A stretch of 13,592 nucleotides of DNA from Bacteroidota bacterium (GCA_009936825.1 JAACDV010000206.1:1-13592); one strand, 5' to 3'; shown: positions 1 to 8,071, counted from the first letter of the stretch. The notes: generated from the letters alone by a model not told the origin. Made by a program: numbers and translations.

Positions 1-181
1 GCTGTTCCGACATCCAGAATACAGCTCCAGCCAGAATGACAAACAAGCCAACCAGCCCCAGCATCACCGATCGTCTGGCCCAAAAGGACCGACCATCTGG
101 ATTATTTTCGCGTGAACTTGCCATGGGATCAGATGTAATCGCTATCCCCCGTCCCGGCAACCCTGCAGTATAATCGGTCAT
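1..181 (-). CDS. N-terminal fragment of an unrecognised single-pass membrane protein
   Basis: The frame opens with ATG at 181 and runs without a stop to the window edge, giving 60 residues; the C-terminus lies outside the window. A purine-rich GAAAAGAA stretch just upstream of the ATG could act as ribosome binding site. About 38 polar residues (start MTDYTAGLPGRG) are followed by a hydrophobic segment at about residues 39-57 (VMLGLVGLFVILAGAVFWM), preceded by RR, as expected for a membrane anchor with a cytoplasmic N-terminus. A second Met at residue 20 could be an alternative start. I do not recognise the family because the main domain is missing. It is divergent from yggT across a 164-bp spacer. 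Confidence 0.55.
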   Translation of the reverse strand, partial: MTDYTAGLPGRGIAITSDPMASSRENNPDGRSFWARRSVMLGLVGLFVILAGAVFWMSEQ

Positions 182-224
182 CCGGTTCTTTTCGGCTATC
201 CGCCAATGTAGGTGTTTGCGGTTA

Positions 225-234
225 GGCAATTGCC
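225..234. repeat. Short dyad in the spacer between the truncated membrane gene and yggT
   Basis: GGCAATTGCC is a perfect 10-bp palindrome. With one bulged A, the symmetry extends to GTT on the left (221-223) and AAC on the right (235-237). It lies midway between two divergent genes, where an operator would be expected, but nothing identifies a regulator. The rest of the 182-345 spacer shows no convincing sigma-70 promoter. It does contain a Shine-Dalgarno-like AAAGGAG at 254-260 with no real gene behind it. Confidence 0.3.
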
Positions 235-345
235 AACTAAAGATTTGGCCCTTAAAGGAGACCATTGAATTTATTATGAGCCTGCGTGTATTCTGACCCC
301 GAAATGCCAAACCCCATCCAATCTCCAGTTGCCGGAATTTAATTC

Positions 346-633
346 ATGACCGCCCTCATTATGCTGATTGACCAGATTGCCAATATTTATATCTGGACAC
401 TGTTTGCCTACATCATCATCGGATGGCTGGTATCTTTTCGCATCATCAACCCGTGGCAACCGGCCGTGCGAATGGCAACGACGTTGCTGGGCCGCCTTCA
501 CGAACCATTGCTTGGCTGGGTTCGCCGGTTCCTGCCAGACCTTGGCGGTATCGACCTCAGCCCAATTATTCTATTTCTCGCAATTGGGTTTCTAAGAAAT
601 CTGCTGATCGGGATGTTGATCAATATTAGCTGA
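346..633 (+). CDS. yggT: YggT family integral membrane protein
   Basis: A 95-residue protein of the YggT family (CCB3/YggT in bacteria and plastids). Members are small two-helix inner-membrane proteins; plant relatives help attach haem to cytochrome b6, while the bacterial role is poorly defined. A first hydrophobic segment lies at about residues 5-29 and a second at about 70-93. Between them is the family pattern of a basic, Pro-containing stretch ending in LPDLGGIDLSPIILFL, where the G-x-DLSPI motif is diagnostic. An in-frame TAA at 340-342 sits just upstream, so ATG 346 is the earliest possible ATG start; the ribosome binding site (CGGA, 333-336) is weak. folD follows 69 bp downstream on the same strand. 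In many alphaproteobacteria a small DUF167 gene sits between these two; none is seen here. Confidence 0.9.
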   Translation: MTALIMLIDQIANIYIWTLFAYIIIGWLVSFRIINPWQPAVRMATTLLGRLHEPLLGWVRRFLPDLGGIDLSPIILFLAIGFLRNLLIGMLINIS

Positions 634-702
634 TGAGTCTGGGCATCGCAGATTGCCTTAACCATGATTGCCTTCACCACCAAGCGTCGGAGAGATAGAA
701 TA

Positions 703-1614
703 ATGACAAGAGCAAAGATTATCGACGGCAAGGCATTTTCCGAAACGCTGGTAAGCAAAGTCGCCAGTCAGACCACCAAGCTGAAAGCCAAAATCGGGCG
801 CGAGCCGGCATTGGCTGTTATTCTTGTCGGCGAAAACCCGGCAAGCGCTGTTTATGTCCGCAACAAAATTGAACGCACCGCCGCTGCTGGAATGCGGTCA
901 ATCGAGCACCGGCTTGCCGCGACAACCAGTCAGTCAGACCTGCTAGCGCTGATTGACCAGATGAATAGTGACGAAGCGGTTGACGGCATTCTTGTCCAGC
1001 TGCCACTTCCCAATCAGATTGACGAGGCAGCGGTTATTAACGCCATATCGCCGGAAAAGGATGTTGACGGCTTTCATGTGGTCAATGCCGGATTACTGGC
1101 CACCGGGCAAGATGCGTTGGTCCCTTGCACGCCTTATGGCTGCCTGCTGTTGCTGCGCGATCATTATAACAGCTTGTCGGGCCAAACCTTGGCAGGATTA
1201 AATGCTGTTGTCGTCGGGCGCTCGAACATTGTTGGTAAACCAATGGCCCAGCTCCTGCTTCAGGAAAGCTGTACTGTCACCATTGCCCATTCGCGTACGC
1301 GGGACCTGCAATCGGTCTGCGCCAATGCTGACATTTTAGTGGCGGCGGTGGGGCGGCCCGAAATGATCACCGGTGATTACGTCAAACCCGGAGCCACGGT
1401 CATTGATGTTGGCATTAACCGGGTTCCTGCACCCGAACGTGGCGAAGGCAAATTCCGTCTTACAGGTGATGTTCATTTTGACAGTGCCGCCGCCCGCGCC
1501 GGAGCCATTACACCGGTTCCTGGCGGGGTTGGCCCGATGACGATTGCCTGTCTTCTTCATAATACACTGGTTGCGGCGGCGCGGCGCTTTGACGCCGGTA
1601 ACATAGATATCTAG
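703..1614 (+). CDS. folD: Bifunctional methylene-THF dehydrogenase / methenyl-THF cyclohydrolase
   Basis: FolD catalyses the NADP-dependent oxidation of 5,10-methylene-THF to 5,10-methenyl-THF and its hydrolysis to 10-formyl-THF, in the cytoplasm. The 303-residue product carries the full family signature: Y51 and K55 in YVRNK (the catalytic Tyr-x3-Lys), [29 protein letters not shown], the nucleotide-binding [16 protein letters not shown], and C-terminal [16 protein letters not shown] chose ATG 703 rather than an in-frame ATG at 664. It has GGAG at 689-692, ten bases upstream, and gives the usual N-terminus ([12 protein letters not shown]), whereas the extension adds a basic stretch unlike the family. 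Length is normal. It probably shares a transcript with yggT. A 132-bp spacer separates it from the next gene. Confidence 0.97.
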   Translation: MTRAKIIDGKAFSETLVSKVASQTTKLKAKIGREPALAVILVGENPASAVYVRNKIERTAAAGMRSIEHRLAATTSQSDLLALIDQMNSDEAVDGILVQLPLPNQIDEAAVINAISPEKDVDGFHVVNAGLLATGQDALVPCTPYGCLLLLRDHYNSLSGQTLAGLNAVVVGRSNIVGKPMAQLLLQESCTVTIAHSRTRDLQSVCANADILVAAVGRPEMITGDYVKPGATVIDVGINRVPAPERGEGKFRLTGDVHFDSAAARAGAITPVPGGVGPMTIACLLHNTLVAAARRFDAGNIDI

Positions 1615-1654
1615 CAATTTACGTAACGCCACCCTATCTTGACCGTCAGAAAAG

Positions 1655-1672
1655 AGATTTTGTTCAAAATCT
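1655..1672. repeat. AT-rich 8+8 dyad downstream of folD
   Basis: AGATTTTG, two bases (TT), then CAAAATCT form a perfect inverted repeat about 40 bp after the folD stop. As RNA it would fold as a 7-bp, mostly A-U stem with a GTTC loop. No T-run follows on either strand, so it is a poor intrinsic terminator. It may instead be an operator-like site or a weak processing hairpin. Confidence 0.35.
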
Positions 1673-1688
1673 TACAAGTCCGATTAAT

Positions 1689-1726
1689 GCGTAGAATTTC
1701 AAGCAACGCATAGAACTTCACACAGC
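1689..1726 (+). repeat. Imperfect tandem pair, 2 x 19 bp
   Basis: Bases 1689-1707 (starting GCGTAGAATTTCA) and 1708-1726 (starting GCATAGAACTTCA) agree at 14 of 19 positions, end to end. They lie just upstream of the 63-residue membrane protein gene. TAGAAT at 1692-1697 resembles a -10 element, but I find no matching -35 at 16-18 bp, so I do not call a promoter. Confidence 0.35.
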
Positions 1727-1746
1727 ATTTAAGGCGCACAATAGCT

Positions 1747-1938
1747 ATGGACCAAATCATTCTATTTATCGCGCTTGCAATTGTTGCTGGCATTCTTGGA
1801 TGGGGCGTGCTGACAATGGCGCGCGGCGGCGAGTATAATGTAAAAAACTCCAACCGCATCATGCGCTACCGGATCATTTTTCAGGCGGTTGCCCTTGTCG
1901 TAATTCTGGTGCTGATGTGGCTACGTCGATCAAGCTAG
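1747..1938 (+). CDS. Twin transmembrane helix small protein (HIG1-like)
   Basis: A 63-residue protein with two hydrophobic helices, at about residues 4-24 and 42-59, joined by a short polar loop containing ARGGEYNVKNSNRIMRYRIIFQ. The RGG...SN.(I/L)M..R...Q pattern is typical of the small twin-helix proteins of the HIG1 domain family that precede the cobalamin adenosyltransferase gene in many alphaproteobacteria. In mitochondria HIG1 proteins associate with respiratory complexes; the bacterial function is not established. ATG 1747 has a modest AAGG about ten bases upstream. The adenosyltransferase gene starts 38 bp after its stop, so they are probably cotranscribed. Family assignment rests on pattern and neighbourhood. 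Confidence 0.8.
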   Translation: MDQIILFIALAIVAGILGWGVLTMARGGEYNVKNSNRIMRYRIIFQAVALVVILVLMWLRRSS

Positions 1939-1976
1939 CCTGCTAATATAACCCGAAACCAAGAATTGAAAGTCAA

Positions 1977-2552
1977 ATGGTAAAACTGAACAAAATTTAC
2001 ACACGAACCGGTGATGGCGGTGAAACCAGTCTGGTTAATGGCCGGCGTGTTGCCAAACATTCCCGCCGCCCGTCTGCCTTTGGTGAAGTGGACGAAGCAA
2101 ATTCGGTAATCGGACTTGCCCGCCTGCATTGTGAGGGCGCGGCGGATGAAATGCTTGGCCGCATTCAAAACGATCTTTTTGATCTTGGTGCCGATCTGGC
2201 AACTCCCGATAGCGATGCCCCTGCACTGCGCATTACCGCCAATCAGGTTGAACGACTGGAAGCTGAAATTGATGCGCTAAATGCGAATCTACAGCCGCTT
2301 AATTCCTTTATTTTACCGGGGGGAGACGCCGGTGCGGCCTGGCTGCATCTTGGGCGAACCGTTGTGCGCCGCGCCGAAAGACTGATGACAATGCTTGCCG
2401 GTGAAGAAGTCGTGAATGAAAATGCGATGAAATATATCAACCGTCTGTCAGATCATCTATTTGTTCTGGCCCGAACGCTGAATGATGGCGGTAAAACCGA
2501 CATTTTGTGGCGTCCCGGACAAAATTCTAGTCAGGATTCCGATCAGAATTAG
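1977..2552 (+). CDS. Cob(I)alamin adenosyltransferase, PduO type
   Basis: A 191-residue enzyme that transfers the adenosyl group of ATP to cob(I)alamin, giving adenosylcobalamin. It has the PduO-type landmarks: the N-terminal ATP-binding segment IYTRTGDGGETSL, then FGEVDEANSVIGLAR, a central RTVVRRAERLM with the conserved arginine and glutamate, and the C-terminal NRLSDHLFVLAR helix. Length matches single-domain PduO enzymes; it is not of the CobA/BtuR type. The start at 1977 has only a weak purine-rich upstream stretch, but the N-terminus MVKLNKIYTRTGDGG is where the family normally begins. The protein implies that the organism uses B12 coenzyme (for example in methylmalonyl-CoA mutase), though no B12-dependent enzyme is in the window. 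etfB follows after 92 bp. Confidence 0.94.
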   Translation: MVKLNKIYTRTGDGGETSLVNGRRVAKHSRRPSAFGEVDEANSVIGLARLHCEGAADEMLGRIQNDLFDLGADLATPDSDAPALRITANQVERLEAEIDALNANLQPLNSFILPGGDAGAAWLHLGRTVVRRAERLMTMLAGEEVVNENAMKYINRLSDHLFVLARTLNDGGKTDILWRPGQNSSQDSDQN

Positions 2553-2644
2553 ACGAAATTATTATGAACAGAGTTAAGCAAATTTTTTAACTTTGGGGTA
2601 TGATCCTCGACTAAGCGTATCAATTCCTTCTGGAGGACTAAAAA

Positions 2645-3394
2645 ATGAAGGTGCTTGTTCCAGTAAAACGCGTCATTGACTATAACGTCAAAGTGCGCGT
2701 GAAAGCTGATAATTCCGGCGTTGAGCTTGCCAATGTCAAGATGGCGATGAACCCGTTTGATGAAATTGCCGTTGAAGAAGCGCTGCGCCTGAAAGAAGCT
2801 GGCGGTGCTGATGAGGTGGTCGCTGTTTCGATTGGCCCAAGCCAGAATCAGGAAACAATCCGCACCGCATTGGCGATGGGTGCCGACCGCGGCATTCACA
2901 TCGAAGCGCCGCATGATATTGAGCCGCTGGCGGTTGCCAAGCTTTTGAAGGAAATTGTAGTGCGCGAAAATCCTGGTCTGGTTTTTGTCGGCAAACAGGC
3001 GATTGATGATGACTGCAACCAGACCGGCCAGATGCTGTCAGCGCTGCTCGGCTGGGCGCAGGGCACCTTTGCCTCGGGCGTGCAAATTAACGGCGATAAA
3101 GCCATGGTAATCCGCGAGGTTGACGGCGGACTGGAGCATCTTGAAATCAGCATGCCCGCCGTTGTAACCGTTGATCTGCGCCTGAACGAGCCGCGTTACG
3201 CATCTCTGCCGAACATCATGAAGGCAAAGAAAAAACCGCTTGATTCATTGAGTGCCGACGAGCTTGGCGTTGATATCAGCCCGCGCCTGAATATCACCCG
3301 GGTTGAAGAGCCTGCATCCCGCGACGCAGGCATTAAGGTTGCCGACGTCAGTGAACTTGTCGATAAACTCAAAAACGATGCGAAGGTGATATAA
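2645..3394 (+). CDS. etfB: Electron transfer flavoprotein, beta subunit
   Basis: This subunit pairs with EtfA to form the FAD- and AMP-containing ETF heterodimer, which carries electrons from acyl-CoA and other flavin dehydrogenases to ETF:ubiquinone oxidoreductase. The 249-residue protein begins [19 protein letters not shown] and has [18 protein letters not shown] at about residue 35. It contains the ETF-beta signature around residues 176-196 ([20 protein letters not shown]). ATG 2645 follows an excellent Shine-Dalgarno (TGGAGGA at 2631-2637). Two bases separate its stop from etfA, indicating a coupled operon. It fits the housekeeping ETF of alphaproteobacteria rather than nitrogen-fixation FixA, because no fix genes are nearby. 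Confidence 0.97.
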   Translation: MKVLVPVKRVIDYNVKVRVKADNSGVELANVKMAMNPFDEIAVEEALRLKEAGGADEVVAVSIGPSQNQETIRTALAMGADRGIHIEAPHDIEPLAVAKLLKEIVVRENPGLVFVGKQAIDDDCNQTGQMLSALLGWAQGTFASGVQINGDKAMVIREVDGGLEHLEISMPAVVTVDLRLNEPRYASLPNIMKAKKKPLDSLSADELGVDISPRLNITRVEEPASRDAGIKVADVSELVDKLKNDAKVI

Positions 3395-3396
3395 TC

Positions 3397-4329
3397 ATGA
3401 GTATTCTTATTCTCGCCGATCATGAAGATGGCCAACTAGCTGCCGCTACGCTGAACACTGTTACTGCTGCGACGGCCATTGGCGGGGAAATTCACATCCT
3501 TGTCGCTGGTGATGCCAGCGGCAATGTTGCTAAAGCCGCCGCCGCGATTGTCGGCGTGACTAAGGTTCTGAACGCCGATGATGCCGTGTTCTCGCATGGA
3601 CTTGCGGAAAATGTTGCGCCGTTGCTTCATTCAATGGCGTCAGACTATTCCTATCTGATGGCTCCTGCGACGACTACCGGCAAGAACGTCATGCCGCGCG
3701 TCGCAGCGCTTTTGGATGTGATGCAGATTTCCGATATTATTTCGGTTGAATCCGCCGACACATTCCAGCGCCCCATTTATGCTGGCAACGCCATCTCGAC
3801 AGTGCAGACAAGCGAATCGATAAAGGTAATTACTGTTCGCGGAACAGCATTTGATGCCGCAGCGGCTGAAGGCGGAAATGCCGTTATTGAGGCGGTGTCA
3901 GGCGCCGGTGATTCGGGCTTGTCCAGCTATGTTAAATCTGAACTTTCCAGCTCGGAACGGCCAGAACTTACCTCGGCGTCGATCGTCATTTCTGGCGGTC
4001 GCGGCATGCAGGATGGTGCCAACTTTGCCTTATTGGAAAAAGTCGCGGACAAACTTGGTGCGGCAGTTGGTGCATCGCGTGCAGCGGTTGATGCCGGCTT
4101 TGTGCCGAATGATTATCAGGTTGGCCAGACCGGCAAGGTGGTTGCGCCCGATCTTTATGTTGCCGTTGGTATTTCAGGGGCGATCCAGCATCTGGCCGGA
4201 ATGAAGGACAGCAAGTTTATCGTTGCTATTAACAAGGATGAAGAAGCACCAATCTTTCAGGTTGCCGATTTTGGTCTTGTTGCCGATCTGTTTGATGCGG
4301 TTCCCGAACTGGACAAAGCACTGGATTAA
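3397..4329 (+). CDS. etfA: Electron transfer flavoprotein, alpha subunit
   Basis: A 310-residue FAD-binding subunit of ETF. The C-terminal FAD domain is intact: [19 protein letters not shown] near residue 195, [17 protein letters not shown] with GQTGK at 243-247, SGAIQH at 260-265, and [22 protein letters not shown] to the end. H265 corresponds to the conserved flavin-contacting histidine of the family. The start at 3397 lies two bases after the etfB stop, with AAGGTGA inside the etfB end serving as ribosome binding site. The gene ends just before a strong terminator, so the transcript stops here. In many alphaproteobacteria a 3-hydroxybutyryl-CoA dehydrogenase gene follows; here the next gene is the convergent TlpA-like gene. 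Confidence 0.97.
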   Translation: MSILILADHEDGQLAAATLNTVTAATAIGGEIHILVAGDASGNVAKAAAAIVGVTKVLNADDAVFSHGLAENVAPLLHSMASDYSYLMAPATTTGKNVMPRVAALLDVMQISDIISVESADTFQRPIYAGNAISTVQTSESIKVITVRGTAFDAAAAEGGNAVIEAVSGAGDSGLSSYVKSELSSSERPELTSASIVISGGRGMQDGANFALLEKVADKLGAAVGASRAAVDAGFVPNDYQVGQTGKVVAPDLYVAVGISGAIQHLAGMKDSKFIVAINKDEEAPIFQVADFGLVADLFDAVPELDKALD

Positions 4330-4353
4330 TTCCTGCTGCAACCACGTTAATCG

Positions 4354-4384
4354 AAAAAGGGATAGCTTTAGTTATCCCTTTTTT
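4354..4384. terminator. Strong intrinsic terminator, probably bidirectional, between etfA and the tlpA-like gene
   Basis: An 11-bp perfect inverted repeat, AAAAAGGGATA (4354-4364) and TATCCCTTTTT (4373-4383), encloses an 8-base loop. On the plus strand the stem ends in six T (4379-4384), a standard rho-independent terminator 25 bp after etfA. The A-run on the left gives a T-run on the minus strand too, so it can also stop the convergent gene, whose stop codon is at 4415. Confidence 0.93.
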
Positions 4385-4414
4385 GTCTTTTGGAGCAGCG
4401 TAGTTACGCGGACT

Positions 4415-5107
4415 TTATTGAGTTAGCAGGCCGCGCATCAGCGCCAGCATTTCTGGGCTGTCCCATTCGAACGGCCCAACAAAACGCCAGCTTTTGGTCT
4501 GCGTGCTGTCAATCAAAAAACTAGTAGGCAGCCCCTTCACGCCCATTTCGCGCGACAATCGCGCTTTTGGGTCAAAGCCAAGATGCACTACATCTTCTAT
4601 TTCGACTCCGGTCACGCTGGCTCCAGCGGTTTTTTCCAGAAAGGGAATCGCCTTGGCCGCACCACCGCGATCAATCGAGATCAGCAAAACACCAACACCG
4701 TCATTGGCAAGCTCTGCCCCCATCCGTGTTAGCGCTGGCAGTTCAACAACGCATGGCGCGCACCACTTTGCCCAAAAATTAACCAGCAGCGGCTGTCCGG
4801 CAAACCCGCTAAGATCAAACTCATTGCCCGCGCCATCAATAAGTGATGTAGTCATTGGCGGAACAGGGCTTTGAACGGGGGCTTTTATATCGCTGCCGCT
4901 CGCCGCCGCTATCCCCGCACCAATTGCCATCACCGTTACTGCACCAAAAACCAGCACAGGCAAAGCGATCAAACGCCGCCCCGATAAGCCCCCAAATAAA
5001 CGCCCCGTTAGATATATAAACACCCACCGCCAAAGCTTTGCCGAGGTATGCGAGAGGAGTGGCAGTGTTTTTGGCTGTAAATTGAACGAAAGCCGCGTAT
5101 AAAACAT
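4415..5107 (-). CDS. tlpA: Membrane-anchored TlpA/ResA-type thioredoxin-like protein
   Basis: A 230-residue protein with an N-terminal anchor (hydrophobic stretch about residues 46-69) and a thioredoxin-fold domain exported to the periplasm. The redox motif is WCAPC (C116, C119) within LLVNFWAKWCAPCVVELP, and the cis-proline loop is GVKGLPTS (P194). Such proteins reduce periplasmic disulfides, often in cytochrome c or oxidase copper-site maturation; the substrate here is unknown. ATG 5107 has GGAAAA eight bases upstream. The roughly 45 residues before the anchor are longer than usual, so an internal start such as GTG at 5023 is possible. It is divergent from argH across 49 bp, an arrangement common in alphaproteobacteria. 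Confidence 0.85.
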   Translation of the reverse strand: MFYTRLSFNLQPKTLPLLSHTSAKLWRWVFIYLTGRLFGGLSGRRLIALPVLVFGAVTVMAIGAGIAAASGSDIKAPVQSPVPPMTTSLIDGAGNEFDLSGFAGQPLLVNFWAKWCAPCVVELPALTRMGAELANDGVGVLLISIDRGGAAKAIPFLEKTAGASVTGVEIEDVVHLGFDPKARLSREMGVKGLPTSFLIDSTQTKSWRFVGPFEWDSPEMLALMRGLLTQ

Positions 5108-5129
5108 AAGATTTTCCAGATGATAGGGT

Positions 5130-5145
5130 TTCGGAGTCCTCCGAA
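5130..5145. promoter_or_regulatory. 7+7 dyad in the tlpA-argH divergent spacer
   Basis: TTCGGAG, two bases (TC), then CTCCGAA is a perfect inverted repeat inside the 49-bp spacer and 12 bp upstream of the argH ATG. Its left arm contains the only GGAG near argH (5133-5136), about 20 bases from the start codon and so rather far for a ribosome binding site. It could be an operator acting on both genes or a hairpin in the argH leader. No regulator can be named. Confidence 0.4.
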
Positions 5146-5156
5146 CAGATCAGACC

Positions 5157-6593
5157 ATGACCGACAGCAAAAAAACATCTTCTAATGAGACTGGCGCCAA
5201 CCAGCAAGGCAAGTCTAGCATCTGGGGTGGGCGGTTCTCAAGTGGGCCATCGGCATTAATGCAAGAAATCAACGCATCAATCGATTTTGACAAGCGGATG
5301 TTCAAACAGGATATCGCCGGATCAAAAGCTCACGCCACAATGTTGGCAAGCTGCGCGATCATGTCTGATGCCGATTGCACGGCCATCCATGGCGGGCTTG
5401 ATCAAATCATGGATGAGATTCTATCCGGGAGCTTCGCCTTCAAGGCCGAACTCGAAGACATCCATATGAACATCGAATCACGCCTTGCCGAGATTATCGG
5501 TGAGCCTGCACGCCGGCTTCACACCGCGCGGTCACGCAATGATCAGGTGGCCACTGATTTTCGGTTATGGGTGCGTGAGATGATTGACGATGTTGATGCG
5601 GCGCTTGCTTCGCTGCAAACAATCCTAATTGCCCGCGCTGAACAACATGCCGAAACGCTGATGCCGGGATTTACCCATCTGCAAACAGCACAGCCGGTGA
5701 CCTTCGGGTTTCATCTGATGGCCTATGTTGAGATGTTTGGCCGTGACCGGGGGCGGTTTGCCGATGCACGGCGCCGTTTGAACGAATCGCCACTTGGGGC
5801 AGCTGCGCTGGCCGGGACATCCTTTCCGACAGACCGCCACATGACAGCCGAGCTATTGGGGTTTGATCGCCCGGCAGCGAACGCTATGGACGCCGTTTCT
5901 GATCGTGATTTTGCTGTCGAATTTTTATCAGCAGCGGCGCTTTGTGCAGTGCATATGTCGCGCCTTGCCGAAGAAATTGTTATCTGGTGTTCAGACCGTT
6001 TTAACTTTGTTGCGCTGTCCGATGCCTATACCACCGGATCATCAATCATGCCGCAAAAGCGCAATCCCGATGCCGCCGAATTGGGGCGCGCCAAGCCCGG
6101 CAGGATTATTGGATCGCTGAATGGCTTGTTGATTGTCCTGAAAGGGCTACCGCTTGCCTACGGTAAAGATATGCAGGAAGACAAGGAAGGCGTGTTTGAT
6201 GCCGCCGATGCGCTGGGTATTGCGATTGCCGCCACCACCGGAATGATGGCCGATCTTGAACCGAATGCCACGGCGATGCGTGACGCGTTAAAAACCGGCT
6301 TTCCGACGGCAACCGATCTTGCCGACTATCTTGTTCGCGAGCTTGGCATGCCGTTTCGTGAGGCGCATCATGTCAGCGGCACCATTGTTGCCTTGGCCGC
6401 CGATAAAGGGTGTGAGCTTGATGCGCTGACGCTTGGCGATATGCAGGCTGTCGAGCCACGGATTACCAAAGACGTTCTTGATATTCTATCCTGCGAGGCG
6501 GCTGTTGCCATGCGCTGCAGTTTTGGCGGGACAGCGCCGAATGAGGTTCGGGCCCGAATCAAAGATGCCAAGGCGCGTTTTGATCTAAAATGA
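5157..6593 (+). CDS. argH: Argininosuccinate lyase
   Basis: ArgH cleaves argininosuccinate to arginine and fumarate, the last step of arginine synthesis, as a cytoplasmic homotetramer. The 478-residue protein shows the fumarase/aspartase superfamily blocks: [11 protein letters not shown] at residues 22-32, the [16 protein letters not shown] block, T173-H174 in FTHLQTAQP (the histidine linked to catalysis), and the signature [12 protein letters not shown] starting at residue 294. This flexible loop carries the catalytic serine (S295 or S296) and K301. The C-terminus has [15 protein letters not shown]. Length is slightly above the usual 455-465 because of about 20 polar residues at the N-terminus. 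The start has no close Shine-Dalgarno. The lipoprotein and lysA genes follow closely. Confidence 0.97.
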   Translation: MTDSKKTSSNETGANQQGKSSIWGGRFSSGPSALMQEINASIDFDKRMFKQDIAGSKAHATMLASCAIMSDADCTAIHGGLDQIMDEILSGSFAFKAELEDIHMNIESRLAEIIGEPARRLHTARSRNDQVATDFRLWVREMIDDVDAALASLQTILIARAEQHAETLMPGFTHLQTAQPVTFGFHLMAYVEMFGRDRGRFADARRRLNESPLGAAALAGTSFPTDRHMTAELLGFDRPAANAMDAVSDRDFAVEFLSAAALCAVHMSRLAEEIVIWCSDRFNFVALSDAYTTGSSIMPQKRNPDAAELGRAKPGRIIGSLNGLLIVLKGLPLAYGKDMQEDKEGVFDAADALGIAIAATTGMMADLEPNATAMRDALKTGFPTATDLADYLVRELGMPFREAHHVSGTIVALAADKGCELDALTLGDMQAVEPRITKDVLDILSCEAAVAMRCSFGGTAPNEVRARIKDAKARFDLK

Positions 6594-6618
6594 CGCTAAC
6601 ACCTAAAGGGATGATTGA

Positions 6619-6747
6619 ATGATGATAAAGCGTATTGGATTGATGTTGGTAATTCTGGGTCTTGCCATTGGGGGCGTGAGTGCCTGCGGTAAACGCGGCG
6701 ATCCTTACCGTCCTTCTGACGTTCCCGCTAAATCCTCAGATAGTTGA
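6619..6747 (+). CDS. lptM: Small LptM-type lipoprotein
   Basis: A 42-residue lipoprotein. It starts MMIKR, has a hydrophobic core (residues 6-20) and a lipobox GVSAC with C23 as the lipidated cysteine. The mature part is short (CGKRGDPYRP), matching the CG(K/Q)(K/R)GD/PxxxP start of the small lipoprotein encoded next to lysA in many proteobacteria. In E. coli the related LptM (YifL) stabilises the LptD/LptE outer-membrane translocon; the same role here is inferred. ATG 6619 lies eight bases after AAAGGG; ATG 6622 is an equally possible start. It begins 25 bp after the argH stop and ends just upstream of lysA, so it probably belongs to that operon. Confidence 0.85.
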   Translation: MMIKRIGLMLVILGLAIGGVSACGKRGDPYRPSDVPAKSSDS

Positions 6748-6761
6748 ATCTGGAGACACCA

Positions 6762-8024
6762 GTGCCAGTTTTTAATCGCAATGCTAGTGGTCATCTTAAC
6801 GTTAACGGGATGCTGCTGTCTGAAATTGTCGCGCTTCATGGATCGCCACTTTATGTCTATTCAGGTGACGGTATTCGCAGCGACTACCGCAATTTTGCCG
6901 CCGCTGTTGCGCCCATTGGCGGGACTGTCCATTTCGCCCTAAAAGCCAATTCAGCTCTTGGCGTCATCGCCTTGCTGGCAAGCGAAGGCGCGGGCGTAGA
7001 CATCGTTTCGGGCGGCGAATTACAACGTGCATTGCGGGCCGGCGTACCAGCCGGCAAGATTGTGTTTTCGGGCGTTGGCAAGACCGACGATGAAATTCAT
7101 CAGGCGCTGGACGCAGGCATCGGCCAAATCAATGCCGAAAGCCAGCAAGAGGTTGATGCGATCAGCCGCATTGCCGCGCTGCGTGGTGAAGTTGCGCCAG
7201 TCGCATTACGCGTGAATGTGGATGTTGCGCCAAAGACGCATGCCAAAATTTCCACTGGCCAGCGCTCAACAAAATTCGGCGTTTCTATCTCGCAAAATGA
7301 AGCTGGCACCCTATACCGCCAGATGGCCAATGATGCGCATATTCAGCCTTCCGGCTTTGCCGTTCATATCGGATCACAAATTACCGACCTTGATCCATTT
7401 ACCGAGGCCTACACAGCTCTGCTTGATTTTAGCACCGCGCTTCGCGGGGAAGGTCTTCTTGTGCCTACACTCGATCTTGGCGGCGGAATTGGCGTTGATT
7501 ACGAACATGGTGAGGCCACGGAATTTGATCAATATGGTGCTCTTGTAAGCAGTATTTTTAAGGATAGCGGCTTTAACCTCGGCTTTGAGCCAGGACGGTC
7601 AATCGTTGCCAATAACGGAGTTTTGCTGACCCGGGTGATTTATGTCAAAGAAGGCAATAATAAACGATTTATCATTGTCGATGCGGCGATGAATGATCTA
7701 CTGCGCCCGACTTTATATGAATCCTATCATGCGATTGTGCCCGTTGGACCAACCGGACACGAAATAGGGCCAGCCGATATTGTCGGGCCCGTTTGTGAGA
7801 CAGGTGATTATCTTGGCAATAACAGGATGATGCCGGAACTGGCTGCCGGGGACGTGCTGGCGGTGATGTCGGCCGGGGCTTATGGCGCCGTTATGGCGTC
7901 CAGCTATAACACCCGTCCACCAGCTGGTGAGGTTATGGTTACCGATGGTGTTTGCCATGTCCTGCGTCAGCAACGATCTGTTGAAAGCCTTCTTGACGAA
8001 GAAGATATTCCCAGTTTTTCCTGA
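6762..8024 (+). CDS. lysA: Diaminopimelate decarboxylase
   Basis: LysA is a PLP enzyme that decarboxylates meso-diaminopimelate to lysine in the cytoplasm. Landmarks of the fold-III decarboxylases, numbered from GTG 6762: YVYSGDGI (residues 31-38), FALKAN with the PLP lysine K61, HIGSQ at 202, LDLGGGIGVDY with the glycine loop at 240-244, EPGRS at 276, C345-E346 in CETGDYL (substrate and catalytic residues across the dimer), and AYGAVMASSYNTRP. I prefer GTG 6762, six bases after GGAG (6752-6755), giving 420 residues. A TTG at 6744 would add six residues and overlap the lipoprotein stop, but has no ribosome binding site. It is probably cotranscribed with argH and the lipoprotein gene. Confidence 0.95.
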   Translation: MPVFNRNASGHLNVNGMLLSEIVALHGSPLYVYSGDGIRSDYRNFAAAVAPIGGTVHFALKANSALGVIALLASEGAGVDIVSGGELQRALRAGVPAGKIVFSGVGKTDDEIHQALDAGIGQINAESQQEVDAISRIAALRGEVAPVALRVNVDVAPKTHAKISTGQRSTKFGVSISQNEAGTLYRQMANDAHIQPSGFAVHIGSQITDLDPFTEAYTALLDFSTALRGEGLLVPTLDLGGGIGVDYEHGEATEFDQYGALVSSIFKDSGFNLGFEPGRSIVANNGVLLTRVIYVKEGNNKRFIIVDAAMNDLLRPTLYESYHAIVPVGPTGHEIGPADIVGPVCETGDYLGNNRMMPELAAGDVLAVMSAGAYGAVMASSYNTRPPAGEVMVTDGVCHVLRQQRSVESLLDEEDIPSFS

Positions 8025-8071
8025 ATTTATTTCCCCACTCCAGATATTCTCTTCCGAACCAATCTTCAGAC

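Noticed and set aside
664..702. A 13-residue N-terminal extension of FolD from ATG 664.
   Set aside because: It adds a basic stretch (TKRRRDR) absent from the family, while ATG 703 has a good ribosome binding site and the usual N-terminus.
2572..2592. AGTTAA/TTAACT inverted repeat before etfB as a terminator.
   Set aside because: The 6-bp stem is all but one A-T pair and is not followed by a T-run, so it is too weak to call.
2599..2604. TATGAT before etfB as a -10 element.
   Set aside because: No -35-like hexamer occurs at 16-18 bp upstream, so I did not list a promoter.
3851..4204. A 117-codon plus-strand frame inside etfA.
   Set aside because: It is a shifted-frame shadow of the conserved etfA coding sequence, with a composition unlike a real protein.
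6744..6761. TTG start for lysA at 6744.
   Set aside because: It overlaps the lipoprotein stop codon and has no Shine-Dalgarno; GTG 6762 is correctly spaced from GGAG.
7038..7055. GCCGGC-loop-GCCGGC hairpin inside lysA.
   Set aside because: It falls within a normal coding region in GC-rich alanine, glycine and proline codons and has no T-run; it is probably incidental.
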